Assembly: GCF_003946165.1 (NCBI RefSeq)
Contig: NZ_RHOI01000024.1
Span: 1 to 44,771 of the forward strand
Length of the DNA stretch: 44,771 nucleotides
Source of the DNA: Lacticaseibacillus baoqingensis
Lineage (GTDB): Bacteria > Bacillota > Bacilli > Lactobacillales > Lactobacillaceae
Direction of reading: 5' to 3'
The number at the start of each line of letters is the position of its first letter. The stretch's first letter is position 1. The notes beneath the pieces were generated by a model. It did not search any database. It worked only from the letters and a program-made list of their open reading frames with translations, and had not been told where the DNA came from. This document shows, in pieces, positions 22,616 to 33,098 of this stretch. A program made the position numbers and the translations under genes.

Positions 22616-24100
22616 TCAGTCTGCTAATTGCACCCGCGTCGGCTGCCAGACCCATTGATTGCCATCTCGTGCCAATAGCTCAGTTGCTTCTTTTGGCCCC
22701 ATGGTACCGGCGGGATAAGTCGGCATTGCCGTTGTGGTTTGCCATGCGGCGATGATCGTATCGACAAACTGCCAGGTTTGCGATAACTCTGTCCAGCGCG
22801 TGAAGTTGGTTTGATTGCCTTGCAAAGCGTCTTGGATCAAGCGCTCATACGCTTCTGGTGCCGCTTTAGCCGCACGTTCATCATGGCGAAAACGTAATTC
22901 TTCCGGCATCAGCTCTGTGGATTGGCCTAACACTTTACCGTTTAACGTCAACGAAAAGCCTTCACTGGGTTCAACATAGATCGTTAACACATTGGCTTTT
23001 GCTTGCGTCCCAAACAAATCATGGGCAACGGGTTTAAAGACGACGGAGATCTGCGTCGACTTGCGGGTCAAACGCTTCCCAGTGCGAATATAAATCGGCA
23101 CCCCGGCAAATTCTGGCGTATCGACCATTAGCTTGCCGGCAACAAACGTTTCCGTCAAAGACGATTGCGACACCCCGGCTTCATCACGATACCCTGCGAC
23201 GGTCAGCTTATCGATCACCGCTGGGGCATATTGGGCGCGAACAAAATTAGCCAGCGCCTCTTTTTGAGAATAGCTGTGCAAGTGATCAAAAACCGCGCCT
23301 TTGACCGCATGCACTGCTTCTGGCGTGAGGCTTTGCGGCCGCGCCATCGTTAAGTAGGCCAATAGCTGCATGACATGATTTTGGACCATATCGCGCATCG
23401 CCCCGGAATTTTCGTAATACCCGGCGCGCTCTTCTACCCCGACTGCTTCAGCCAACGTGATCTGGATGTTTTGAATGTGCTCTTTGTTCCAAGCGGCAGC
23501 GACCAAGGGATTGGCAAATCGCAACCCCATGATCGCTTGGGTCATTTCTTTGCCTAGATAATGATCGATCCGGTAAATCTGCTTTTCCGCAAAGGTGGCC
23601 GTGATCGATTCATTCAAGGCTTTGGCGCTTTGATAATCATGGCCGAACGGCTTTTCGATCACCAACCGATTGAACCCGGTGGCGGTCAACAAGGATTCTG
23701 ATTTCAAATGCTCTGCGATCGTTGAAAAGAAGTTCGGTGCCATGGCCATATAATACAAGCGATTGCCGCCAACATGATATTGCGCATCCAACTTTGCGGC
23801 CAGCTCTTTTAAGGTGATGTAATGCGCCGCATCGGTCACATCATGCGATTGATAATAAAAATGCGTCGCAAACGCCTCTGCGGTTTCTGGGGTCGCCCCA
23901 GGCTGGTCTTTAACGGCATTGGTGACGATGTCGCGGTAGTAATCATCCGACCACGGTCGCCGAGCCGTGCCGATCACGGCAAACCGGTCTTGCAAAAAGC
24001 CCCGTTGATACAGCCCGAACATCGCTGGGTACAGCTTGCGTCGGGCAAGATCACCGGAACCGCCAAATAAAATGATCACTGCTGCTTTTTCTTCTGCCAT
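22616..24100 (-). CDS. zwf: Glucose-6-phosphate 1-dehydrogenase
   Basis: 494 residues. NADP-binding motif FGGSGDLARRKLYP near the N-terminus and the active-site signature RIDHYLGKE, with VIEKPFGHD before it. It oxidises glucose-6-phosphate to 6-phosphogluconolactone, feeding the oxidative pentose phosphate or phosphoketolase pathway and making NADPH. TAGGAG ribosome site. It follows the DtxR-type regulator by 20 bases, so the two may be co-transcribed, an unusual pairing. Confidence 0.95.
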   Translation of the reverse strand: MAEEKAAVIILFGGSGDLARRKLYPAMFGLYQRGFLQDRFAVIGTARRPWSDDYYRDIVTNAVKDQPGATPETAEAFATHFYYQSHDVTDAAHYITLKELAAKLDAQYHVGGNRLYYMAMAPNFFSTIAEHLKSESLLTATGFNRLVIEKPFGHDYQSAKALNESITATFAEKQIYRIDHYLGKEMTQAIMGLRFANPLVAAAWNKEHIQNIQITLAEAVGVEERAGYYENSGAMRDMVQNHVMQLLAYLTMARPQSLTPEAVHAVKGAVFDHLHSYSQKEALANFVRAQYAPAVIDKLTVAGYRDEAGVSQSSLTETFVAGKLMVDTPEFAGVPIYIRTGKRLTRKSTQISVVFKPVAHDLFGTQAKANVLTIYVEPSEGFSLTLNGKVLGQSTELMPEELRFRHDERAAKAAPEAYERLIQDALQGNQTNFTRWTELSQTWQFVDTIIAAWQTTTAMPTYPAGTMGPKEATELLARDGNQWVWQPTRVQLAD

Positions 24101-24120
24101 TGCACTGCTCCTATAATGTC

Positions 24121-24777
24121 TTACAAATTGAATGCTGGATCCACAAAAATATGGGCCGCCCGCACCCGATCAACGGCCACGTCGCGATCGGTGCGCACCT
24201 GGTGGATCGTGATCGTGGCTTGATCAACACCGACGACGGTGAAATGGTCATTGATCTGCAAATCGATGTCGTGAATATAATCGATCACCGCCGCTTCATC
24301 CACGACGCGCTCGATATGGGCTTTTTGGCCCGTCACTAAACTAGCTAAGGGGACTCGGCTTTGATCGATATAATGGCCATCAGAATCTGGAATCACCCCG
24401 CCATGCGGACAATACTGCGGCTCACCCAGCATGTTGGCCAAGCGATCTGCCATTTCAGGCGTTGTGGCGTGTTCCAGTTTTTCGGCTTCTTGATGCACGC
24501 TATCGACGGGGTATTTCAATGACGCCACCAAAAAGACTTCCCACAAGCGGTGATTGCGCACCAGTAACGCGGCGCGCTTTTGGCCTGCCGCAGTCAGCTT
24601 GATCCCTTGATATGGCGTATGCGTCACATATTTTTGCTCAACGAGCTTAGTGATCATTTCACTGACTGACGCCGCCGAAACATCAAGCCCGGTCACGATC
24701 TGTTTATTAGAGATCAGCTGGGTGTCGCCGCCCAGTTCAAAAATCATTTTTAAATAATCTTCTTTATTTGGTGTCAT
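24121..24777 (-). CDS. DtxR/MntR-family metal-dependent regulator
   Basis: 218 residues: N-terminal winged helix (about 1-62, DVSAASVSEMITKLVEQKYV), dimerisation and metal-binding domain (NHRLWEVFL, VHQEAEKLEH, PQYCPHGG) and a C-terminal FeoA/SH3-like domain (about 145-215). Members repress metal uptake genes with bound Mn(II) or Fe(II). The full-length form with the FeoA-like domain is closer to SirR/ScaR/TroR than to short B. subtilis MntR. The metal cannot be told from sequence alone and no transport gene is nearby. An extended -10 (TG-C-CATAAT) lies about 45-55 bases upstream. Confidence 0.85.
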   Translation of the reverse strand: MTPNKEDYLKMIFELGGDTQLISNKQIVTGLDVSAASVSEMITKLVEQKYVTHTPYQGIKLTAAGQKRAALLVRNHRLWEVFLVASLKYPVDSVHQEAEKLEHATTPEMADRLANMLGEPQYCPHGGVIPDSDGHYIDQSRVPLASLVTGQKAHIERVVDEAAVIDYIHDIDLQINDHFTVVGVDQATITIHQVRTDRDVAVDRVRAAHIFVDPAFNL

Positions 24778-24833
24778 AGCGCATCCTTACTTTTTAGCCA
24801 TTTGTCTTTTTCTATTATGGCATGAATCTCACA

Positions 24834-24862
24834 AAAAAAGAAGCCGCACAAGTGCGACTTCT
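24834..24862 (-). terminator. Terminator of adhE
   Basis: On the minus strand GAAG and CGCAC pair with GTGCG and CTTC with one mismatch, followed by a seven-base T-run. Confidence 0.8.
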
Positions 24863-24894
24863 TCAGACTGAAATGCGGAGGGACAATTCAGTGC

Positions 24895-27522
24895 TTAGGC
24901 GCGAACGGATGGATCCGAAGCGGTGCCTTCATATTCATCTAAAACGATCTGCTTCATGTCTGCGATCAGCGGCTCCACAGGATTGGTGACCGTGCAGTTG
25001 TCTTCGTAAGCTAATTCGGCGATCCGATCAGCATTAGCCAAGACATCTTCTTTGGCAATGCCTTGTTCCTTCAAGCTCATCTTGACCCCGACACGGCCGG
25101 CCAAGTCGATATAAGCTTGAACAAAGGCTTCGACCAATTCTGCCGTGGTGTTGCCTTTGAGTCCCAAGTAACGGGCAATTTGGGCATAGTCTTCATCGGC
25201 TTTGAAGTAGTTATACTTAGACCATACCGCCCGCTTGGTCGGGGTCTTGGCATTGTAGCGCACCACATGTGGGAAGCTGATGGCAATGCAGCGGCCATGA
25301 GGCAAGTGATAGGTTTGCCCCAGCTTATGCGCGATACTGTGGTTGATCCCTAACAGCGCATTGGCAAATGCCATCCCGGCGATCGTGGATGCGTCATGCA
25401 TCTTGGCTTTGGCGTCTAAGTCCCCGTTATAAGAAGCTTCCAAGTTGTCAAAGGCCAACTTCAACGCTTCCAGCGACAGTCCGCGGGTATAAGAACTGGC
25501 CATCGTCGAAACAAAACTTTCAGTGGCATGGCAGATCACATCCAAGCCAGTATCTGCGACGACCTTTGGCGGTACAGTTTCAATGAATTGTGAATCCACT
25601 AAGGCGACATCCGGGGTCAAGGCATAATCTGCTAATGGATACTTAATGCCTGTATCAGAATCGGTGATGACGGCAAATGGCGTCACTTCAGAACCCGTCC
25701 CAGAAGTAGTCGGGATGCAAACCAGCTTGGATTTAGTTGGCTTAGGGAACTTGTAGGTCCGCTTGCGAATATCCAAGAACTTTTGCTTAGCGCCGAAGAA
25801 GTCCCCATCACCATCGTAAAACAGCCAGATCCCTTTGGCCGCATCCATCACAGAACCGCCGCCCACTGCCACGATCGCATCTGGCTTGAAGTCTTTGGCG
25901 ATCGCAGTGCCTTTATAAACGGTGTTGCTGGATGGATCTGGTTCAACATCCAAGAACGTCTGCACATCGACATTGTTGGTCCGGTTCTTCAAGACATCTT
26001 CAACGATGCGTACATAGCCTAACTTTTCCATGCCGCGGTCGCCAACGATCAAGACGCGATCAAGGCCGTCCATCTTTTCCAAGTAGCGCACCGAATTGCG
26101 TTCGAAGTAGATCTTCGGCGGCAATTTGACCCATTGCATGTTGTTGCGGCGCTTAGCTAATGTCTTAATGTTGAGCAAGTCGATCGTCCCCACGTTATGC
26201 GAAATTGAGTTACCACCGTAAGAGCCGCAGCCTAGTGTCAAAGATGGGATCATGTTGTTATACAGATCCCCGATGCCGCCCATGGTCGATGGGGTGTTCA
26301 CTAAGATTCGGCAAGCTTGCATCTTATCAGCATATTCTAACGCCAAGTCTTGATCATGGGTGTGGATCACTGCCGTATGCCCAAGGCCGCCGATGTCCAG
26401 CATCTTTTCGGCTTTAGCAAAGCCGTCTTGGTGATCAGTGGCTTTGAACATTGCCAATACCGGGCTGAGCTTTTCATGAGACAGAGGGTATTTATCCCCT
26501 GGTTCCGGTAATTCAGCGATGATCAGCTGAGTGTCTTTAGGAATATCGATCCCTGCCCAATTGGCGATCTGCCAAGCACTTTGGCCAACGATCCGCGGAT
26601 TGACGGCCATCTTTTCCGTATTGATCACGGTTTCGGTGAACTTTTGCAGGTCTTTTTTCTGGATGAAGTAAGCGCCTTGGTCCTTGAACTCTTGCTTGAC
26701 CTGGTCATAAATCGGTGCATCGACGATCATCCCTTGTTCAGATGCACATACCATCCCATGATCAAAACTCTTCGACAACATGATGTCGTTGACCGCTTGT
26801 TTGATGTCAGCACTGGCTTCGATATAAGCCGGCGCATTCCCGGCGCCGACGCCTAAAGCCGGCTTGCCGGAAGAATAAGCGGACTTCACCATGCCAGGAC
26901 CGCCAGTCGCCAAGATCGTGGCAACGCCAGGATGATGCATCAACGCTTGGCACGCTTCGATGCTAGGCACGGCGATGTACTGCAGCGCCCCTGCAGGCAA
27001 TCCGGCTTTCACTGCCTCATCACGCAAGACTTCCAGCGCCCGTGCAGAAGACTTTTGGGCCCCTGGGTGGAACGAGAAGATGATCGGGTTGCGAGTCTTA
27101 ATGGCAATTTCAGCTTTAAACATCACCGTCGAAGTCGGGTTGGTCACCGGCGTTACCCCGGCGATTACACCGATGGGTTCCGCGATGGACACGACGTTTT
27201 TTTGCTTGTCTTCGTTGATCACGCCAACGGTTTTATCGTCTTTGATCGAGTGCCAGATTTCTTCAGTGGCAAACATGTTCTTGATAGCTTTATCTTCATA
27301 GACCCCACGGCCGGTTTCTTCAACCGCTAATTTAGCCAACTCCATATGGTGATCCAAGCCGGCAATCGCCATGCGGTGCACGATATGGTCCACTTTTGCT
27401 TGATCGAAGCCTTTCATGACCTCCAATGCTGCATGGGCATTTTTGACCAGCTCATCGATCATCTTATCCACATCAACAGCTTGGGGTTCTTTAGTAGTCG
27501 CTTTCTCAGTTGATTTCAGCAT
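24895..27522 (-). CDS. adhE: Bifunctional acetaldehyde-CoA / alcohol dehydrogenase
   Basis: 875 residues, the normal fused length. The N-terminal half is the CoA-acylating aldehyde dehydrogenase (catalytic Cys in FDHGMVCASEQ). The C-terminal half (from about residue 455) is an iron-dependent alcohol dehydrogenase, with GGGSVMDAAKG and the metal-site region GINHSIAHKLGQTYHLPHGR. It turns acetyl-CoA to ethanol with two NADH, regenerating NAD in fermentation; AdhE forms helical spirosomes. GGAGGG ribosome site. A near-consensus promoter bracketed by Rex-like operators points to control by NADH/NAD ratio. Confidence 0.96.
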   Translation of the reverse strand: MLKSTEKATTKEPQAVDVDKMIDELVKNAHAALEVMKGFDQAKVDHIVHRMAIAGLDHHMELAKLAVEETGRGVYEDKAIKNMFATEEIWHSIKDDKTVGVINEDKQKNVVSIAEPIGVIAGVTPVTNPTSTVMFKAEIAIKTRNPIIFSFHPGAQKSSARALEVLRDEAVKAGLPAGALQYIAVPSIEACQALMHHPGVATILATGGPGMVKSAYSSGKPALGVGAGNAPAYIEASADIKQAVNDIMLSKSFDHGMVCASEQGMIVDAPIYDQVKQEFKDQGAYFIQKKDLQKFTETVINTEKMAVNPRIVGQSAWQIANWAGIDIPKDTQLIIAELPEPGDKYPLSHEKLSPVLAMFKATDHQDGFAKAEKMLDIGGLGHTAVIHTHDQDLALEYADKMQACRILVNTPSTMGGIGDLYNNMIPSLTLGCGSYGGNSISHNVGTIDLLNIKTLAKRRNNMQWVKLPPKIYFERNSVRYLEKMDGLDRVLIVGDRGMEKLGYVRIVEDVLKNRTNNVDVQTFLDVEPDPSSNTVYKGTAIAKDFKPDAIVAVGGGSVMDAAKGIWLFYDGDGDFFGAKQKFLDIRKRTYKFPKPTKSKLVCIPTTSGTGSEVTPFAVITDSDTGIKYPLADYALTPDVALVDSQFIETVPPKVVADTGLDVICHATESFVSTMASSYTRGLSLEALKLAFDNLEASYNGDLDAKAKMHDASTIAGMAFANALLGINHSIAHKLGQTYHLPHGRCIAISFPHVVRYNAKTPTKRAVWSKYNYFKADEDYAQIARYLGLKGNTTAELVEAFVQAYIDLAGRVGVKMSLKEQGIAKEDVLANADRIAELAYEDNCTVTNPVEPLIADMKQIVLDEYEGTASDPSVRA

Positions 27523-27552
27523 GTTGCAGTCCCTCCACGAGTCGAAAAATTT

Positions 27553-27570
27553 TCGTTAACCATTTCACAA
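27553..27570. promoter_or_regulatory. Candidate Rex operator just downstream of the adhE -10 box
   Basis: TCGTTA-ACCATT-TCACAA on the plus strand. The right half is perfect and the left half matches 4 of 6 against the Rex consensus TTGTGA-N6-TCACAA. It would cover the transcription start. Confidence 0.6.
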
Positions 27571-27574
27571 GAAC

Positions 27575-27603
27575 AATATACCCGATGGTTGTGAATTTGT
27601 AAA
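27575..27603 (-). promoter_or_regulatory. Promoter of adhE
   Basis: On the minus strand TTTACA, 17 bases, TATATT, about 55 bases before the start. A Rex-type half site TTGTGA (27589-27594, plus strand) lies in the spacer. Confidence 0.8.
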
Positions 27604-27609
27604 CAGGTT

Positions 27610-27627
27610 CGGTGATTTTTTTCACGA
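27610..27627. promoter_or_regulatory. Second candidate Rex operator, upstream of the adhE -35 box
   Basis: CGGTGA-TTTTTT-TCACGA is symmetric with the correct 6-base spacing and matches the Rex consensus halves at 4 and 5 of 6 positions. Confidence 0.45.
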
Positions 27628-27784
27628 TTTTTTTAGGAACGCCGGTATTATCGGCTTTCACGGAGTAGTCGGCCTTGCTTATTAATTGTTACCACATGAA
27701 CTAAGTCGAATCTTAAGCTGGATTTCTGTTTGTCCCCTGATTAAAAACTGTATTATCTTTTTCACGAACTCTAAAAATTTGGAC

Positions 27785-27812
27785 AAAAAAAGCCGCCCAT
27801 CTCTGGGCGGCT
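27785..27812 (-). terminator. Terminator of the tgt-yajC transcript
   Basis: AGCCGCCCA, loop TCTC, TGGGCGGCT (27791-27799, 27804-27812) with a T-run on the minus strand. Beyond it, 27628-27784 holds no gene I can support. Confidence 0.9.
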
Positions 27813-27821
27813 TGACGCTGG

Positions 27822-28199
27822 TTAGTCTTTATCGCTGTGCTCATCTTCCGAAGTAGGTTCAGAATATGGCTTGTCGTCAGTCGACTTGGCGTCATCTTGC
27901 GGCTGCACAGCGTCACTTGTGGCCGCCGGCGTCGTCGTCGTTGGCTCTACCGTGCGGATCGCACTCAAGTTGAAGGTCAAAAAGATCCCGTCTAGGTCAA
28001 GATCAACGGTTCCTTTAGCGTTATCGATGCTATCGATCACACCGTGCAACCCGCCGATCGTCACGACCTTATCGCCTTTTTTCATTTGCTGCAGCATTTC
28101 GGCGCGCTTTTGTTGTTGCTTTTTTTGCGGCCGCATCATGCCAAAGTACATGAAGGCAAACATGACGACGATCAGTAGAATCATGGAATAATTACCCAA
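27822..28199 (-). CDS. yajC: Preprotein translocase accessory subunit YajC
   Basis: 125 residues from a TTG start (28197-28199), chosen because GAGGTG lies 6 bases upstream; the GTG at 28206-28208 overlaps that ribosome site. One N-terminal transmembrane helix (MILLIVVMFAFMYFGMMRPQ) is followed by the YajC beta-rich core (MKKGDKVVTIGGLHGVIDSI) and a long acidic tail. YajC assists SecDF and Sec translocation. It follows tgt, as in most bacteria. Confidence 0.88.
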   Translation of the reverse strand: MGNYSMILLIVVMFAFMYFGMMRPQKKQQQKRAEMLQQMKKGDKVVTIGGLHGVIDSIDNAKGTVDLDLDGIFLTFNLSAIRTVEPTTTTPAATSDAVQPQDDAKSTDDKPYSEPTSEDEHSDKD

Positions 28200-28265
28200 T
28201 GTAGGCACCTCGTTTTTTTTATTGTTCGTAGAACACTGTAACAGATTATTCGGCTTTCAGCTACC

Positions 28266-29657
<1,392 letters not shown>

Positions 29658-30692
29658 CTATTTGTGAATGAACATCGCATCGCCAAAGCTGAAGAAGCGA
29701 TAACGCTCTTGGATGGCATGGTGATAGGCATTCAAAATGTTCTCACGGCCGGTAAATGACGCCACCAGCATCACTAATGTGGACTTGGGCAAGTGGAAAT
29801 TGGTGATGAACGCATCCACGACGCGCCATTGATAGCCAGGTTTGATGAAGATATCCGTCCACCCGCTAGAAGGCTTGATCTCCCCATCAAATTTGGTGCC
29901 GATAGTTTCTAAGGTGCGAATCGAGGTCGTGCCGGTGGCAATGATCCGGCCGCAATTTTGCCGCACAGCATTCAAGGTATCCGCTGCTTCTTGAGAGAAG
30001 CGATAGAATTCACTATGCATCTTATGATCTTCGATGTTTTCAACCGAAACCGGCCTAAAGGTCCCTAACCCTACGTGCAAGGTCAAATAAACCAGCTTAG
30101 CGCCTTTAGCTTGCGCTTTTTGCAACAGGTCTTCGGTCCAATGCAAGCCGGCAGTGGGCGCAGCGGCAGAGCCAACTTCTTTGGCGTACACCGTTTGATA
30201 CATTTCGGGATCATCCAGCTTTTCCTTGATATAAGGCGGCAGCGGTGTTTCGCCAAGTTGATCTAAGACTTCCATGAAGATGCCTTCATAGTGGAATTCT
30301 ACGATCCGACCGCCGTGATCGAGCTCTTCTTTGACCACGGCAGTCAATAACCCGTCGCCAAAATCGATCTCAGTGCCAACTGGCGCTTTGCGTGCAGGCT
30401 TCATCAAGGTTTCCCATTGATCGCCTTCGGTATTGTGCAAAAGCAAGACTTCCATATGCGCGCCAGTGGCCTTTTTCACGCCATACAAGCGGGCTGGCAT
30501 CACACGGGTATCGTTCATCACGATCGCATCGCCTGGTTGAATGTAGTCGAGGATGTCATAAAAGTGTCGGTCTTGCGTGGCGCCAGTCGTGGCGTTCAAG
30601 ACCAGCATGCGACTGGCATCGCGCTCTTTCAACGGGGTTTGGGCGATCAGTTCATGCGGCAGATCATAATCAAAATCTTCTGTGGTTAACAA
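29658..30692 (-). CDS. queA: S-adenosylmethionine:tRNA ribosyltransferase-isomerase
   Basis: 344 residues from a TTG start (30690-30692) with ribosome site GGAAGGA at 9 bases. Family motifs: [54 protein letters not shown]. It converts preQ1 in tRNA to epoxyqueuosine using the ribose of AdoMet. It lies 15 bases after ruvB in the ruvA-ruvB-queA-tgt-yajC block. Confidence 0.95.
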   Translation of the reverse strand: MLTTEDFDYDLPHELIAQTPLKERDASRMLVLNATTGATQDRHFYDILDYIQPGDAIVMNDTRVMPARLYGVKKATGAHMEVLLLHNTEGDQWETLMKPARKAPVGTEIDFGDGLLTAVVKEELDHGGRIVEFHYEGIFMEVLDQLGETPLPPYIKEKLDDPEMYQTVYAKEVGSAAAPTAGLHWTEDLLQKAQAKGAKLVYLTLHVGLGTFRPVSVENIEDHKMHSEFYRFSQEAADTLNAVRQNCGRIIATGTTSIRTLETIGTKFDGEIKPSSGWTDIFIKPGYQWRVVDAFITNFHLPKSTLVMLVASFTGRENILNAYHHAIQERYRFFSFGDAMFIHK

Positions 30693-30707
30693 AATTTATC
30701 CTTCCAA

Positions 30708-31715
30708 TCATTTCTTAGTCAAATAGGGAATATGCAAATGGGCAAAACCGGCTGGTGTGACCATCCGGCCGCGCGGTGTGCGCTTCAGATAGCCGATCTG
30801 CAACAAATACGGCTCATACATTTCTTCGATCGTCGCAGTTTCTTCACCGATGTTCGCCGCGATCGTTGACAAGCCCACCGGCCCGCCATCATAATCACGG
30901 ATCATCATCAACAACAGTTTGCGATCGATTTGATCAAGCCCTTGGTCATCCACTTGCAATTGCGTTAAGGCGTGATCGACCAACTCGACCGAAACCGAAT
31001 CCGCTGATGCGACTTCGGCAAAATCACGCACGCGTTTCAACAAGCGGTTGGCGATCCGCGGCGTGCCGCGCGAACGGCTCGCCAGCGCTAAGGCACTTTC
31101 ACCAGGCAAGGCCATATTGAAGATCCCCGCGGTGCGCTGGACGATTTGAGTCAGCTCTTTGGCCGTATAATACGCCATGTGTTCAGTGATGCCAAACCGA
31201 TCACGCAATGGTGCCGACAACATCCCAGCGCGCGTCGTGGCCCCTACCAACGTAAAGGGCGGCAGCGGAAAATGCACCGGATGTGCCGTTGGGCCTTGGC
31301 CCACCACGATATCGATATAGAAATCTTCCATCGCTGAATACAGCATTTCTTCAACGATCTTAGGCAGACGATGGATCTCATCAATAAATAAAACATCCCC
31401 CGGCTGCAGCTCATTTAACAACGCCACCAAATCACCTGGCTTTTCGATCGCTGGGCCGGAAGTCGTGCGGATATGCACCGCCAGCTCATTGGCGATCACT
31501 AAGGCTAAAGTGGTTTTACCTAAACCAGGCGGGCCATATAACAACACGTGGTCTAAGGCTTCTTCCCGCTTCTTGGCCGCTTGGATATAGACGCTTAACT
31601 GCTGTTTGACCGTGGTTTGGCCAATGTAATCAGCCAATAATTGTGGCCGCAAGCTGCGTTCGATCGGATCTTCTTCCGGATTGGCTCCGGTTGCCATCAA
31701 TCGCTCGTCAGTCAT
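30708..31715 (-). CDS. ruvB: Holliday-junction branch-migration ATPase RuvB
   Basis: 335 residues. AAA+ motor with Walker [11 protein letters not shown] (61-70), Walker [12 protein letters not shown] (about 109-119), sensor GATTRAG, and the C-terminal winged helix ([15 protein letters not shown]). It drives branch migration with RuvA. 12 bases after ruvA. Confidence 0.96.
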   Translation of the reverse strand: MTDERLMATGANPEEDPIERSLRPQLLADYIGQTTVKQQLSVYIQAAKKREEALDHVLLYGPPGLGKTTLALVIANELAVHIRTTSGPAIEKPGDLVALLNELQPGDVLFIDEIHRLPKIVEEMLYSAMEDFYIDIVVGQGPTAHPVHFPLPPFTLVGATTRAGMLSAPLRDRFGITEHMAYYTAKELTQIVQRTAGIFNMALPGESALALASRSRGTPRIANRLLKRVRDFAEVASADSVSVELVDHALTQLQVDDQGLDQIDRKLLLMMIRDYDGGPVGLSTIAANIGEETATIEEMYEPYLLQIGYLKRTPRGRMVTPAGFAHLHIPYLTKK

Positions 31716-31727
31716 TAACGTCCTCCT

Positions 31728-32312
31728 TTACTGACTTAACAATGATAAACCCAGCCGCATATACGCATCTGTGGTTTGCGCGTCGGCAGCGGTCAATTTG
31801 GGCACCAGTTTATCCACGGCTTTTTGCGGATAGCCCAGTGCCACTAACGCAGCGGTAGCATCTGCCAATTGCGGGTCTTGGACCGGTTGTGCCGTCAAGT
31901 CAGGCATTAGCGGGCCGCTGGCTTCTAATTTGCCTTTCAAATCTAAGATAATCTGTTGAGCGGTTTTCTTGCCGATACCAGGAAATTTCGTCAAAAAATG
32001 CACATCATCTTGGGCGATGGCATTGGCTAAGCCTTCAGTGTTGGCATTGGCTAAGATCGCCAACGCCGATTTCGGGCCGATCCCTGTGACCGTCAACAAT
32101 TGATTGAACGTCTGCTTGTCTGTGGCGTCAACAAAGCCGTAAAGGGCTTGATCATTATCGCGAATGATCAATTGGACGTAAACTGTCGTTTCATCCCCGA
32201 CCGTAAAGTGATAGGGATTAGCGACTAACAGTCGATAACCGATCCCGTTGACGGCAAGCACAATAAACCCAGGATCAACTGCTGCGACTCGTCCTTGCAT
32301 AAATTCGTACAT
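31728..32312 (-). CDS. ruvA: Holliday-junction binding protein RuvA
   Basis: 194 residues from the ATG at 32310-32312 with AAAGGAT upstream; a longer frame start has no ribosome site. N-terminal OB fold (MYEFMQGRVAAV, VNGIGYRLLV), two helix-hairpin-helix motifs (LLTVTGIGPKSALAIL, LTKFPGIGKKTAQQIILDLK) and the mobile C-terminal domain III that binds RuvB. Confidence 0.95.
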   Translation of the reverse strand: MYEFMQGRVAAVDPGFIVLAVNGIGYRLLVANPYHFTVGDETTVYVQLIIRDNDQALYGFVDATDKQTFNQLLTVTGIGPKSALAILANANTEGLANAIAQDDVHFLTKFPGIGKKTAQQIILDLKGKLEASGPLMPDLTAQPVQDPQLADATAALVALGYPQKAVDKLVPKLTAADAQTTDAYMRLGLSLLSQ

Positions 32313-32343
32313 GGGGCATCCTTTCAGTACATACGTTTGGTTT

Positions 32344-32372
32344 ATTCTACCATAGTTTGCGCGTCCACCCAA
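32344..32372 (-). promoter_or_regulatory. Promoter of the ruvA-ruvB-queA block
   Basis: On the minus strand TTGGGT, 17 bases, TAGAAT; about 30 bases before ruvA. Confidence 0.55.
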
Positions 32373-32390
32373 TATCGGGCTGAAGTCCAA

Positions 32391-32419
32391 TCGGCATGGC
32401 CTGCGCTTTTTGCTACACT
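32391..32419 (+). promoter_or_regulatory. Promoter of the TVP38/TMEM64-like gene
   Basis: TCGGCA, 17 bases, TACACT with an extended TG-C before the -10 box. Confidence 0.5.
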
Positions 32420-32445
32420 AATAGCAGCAAAGAAGGAGGAGAGCC

Positions 32446-33042
32446 ATGGAAGCACCCCGCTCACGTCAGGTACTCAACGCCAGCACCTTAGTTTGTTTTG
32501 CCGCTGCGATCACCGTCAGCGTCTATTGGTACCACCTTGGGGTCTTTCACGATCTGCACAGCCTCCAAGGATTTCTCAACAGTGCCGGTTGGTTCGGGCC
32601 GCTGGCGTTTATCCTGATCCAGATCATCCAAGTCGTGATCCCGGTGATCCCAGGCGGGGTGAGCACCGCTGCAGGCGTTTTATTATTCGGACCGGTTGCC
32701 GGTTTCAGCTATAACTACATCGGCATCGTCATTGGGTCACTGATCAATTTTGCCTTGGCCCGCCATTATGGTCAAGCCTTCATCCGCCATATCATCAGTG
32801 CCCACACCTTCAACAAATATATGGCTTACACCAAAAACCAACGCCGCTTTGATCGCTTTTTTGCGCTAGCGATCGTCTTGCCAGTCGCCCCTGATGATGC
32901 GTTATGTTTGATCGCCGGGTTGACGCAAATGTCTTGGCGGCGCTTTTGTTTGATCATTTTCCTAGGCAAACCGATCACCATCGCCGCTTATTCATGGGGC
33001 TTGGTCACAGGTGCCCAATGGCTTATGCATTGGTTGGGCTGA
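32446..33042 (+). CDS. TVP38/TMEM64 (VTT-domain) membrane protein
   Basis: 198 residues with about five hydrophobic segments. The VTT signature is clear: VVIPVIPGGVSTAAGVLLFG, then FSYNYIGIVIGSLINFALAR, and a second re-entrant motif ALAIVLPVAPDDALCLIAGL. Related DedA/TVP38 proteins act as lipid flippases or transporters, supporting undecaprenyl-phosphate or phosphatidylethanolamine recycling; which applies here is unknown. Good AAGGAGGAG ribosome site. Single gene on the plus strand inside a minus-strand repair block. Confidence 0.82.
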   Translation: MEAPRSRQVLNASTLVCFAAAITVSVYWYHLGVFHDLHSLQGFLNSAGWFGPLAFILIQIIQVVIPVIPGGVSTAAGVLLFGPVAGFSYNYIGIVIGSLINFALARHYGQAFIRHIISAHTFNKYMAYTKNQRRFDRFFALAIVLPVAPDDALCLIAGLTQMSWRRFCLIIFLGKPITIAAYSWGLVTGAQWLMHWLG

Positions 33043-33055
33043 AACACCGCAAGAA

Positions 33056-33098
33056 AGGCTATCAAAGCTGGTAAAATCCCGGCTTTGGTAGCCTTTTA
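33056..33098. terminator. Bidirectional terminator between the VTT protein and maf
   Basis: AGGCTATCAAAGC (33056-33068) pairs with GCTTTGGTAGCCT (33082-33094) with one wobble, followed by Ts. Confidence 0.7.
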
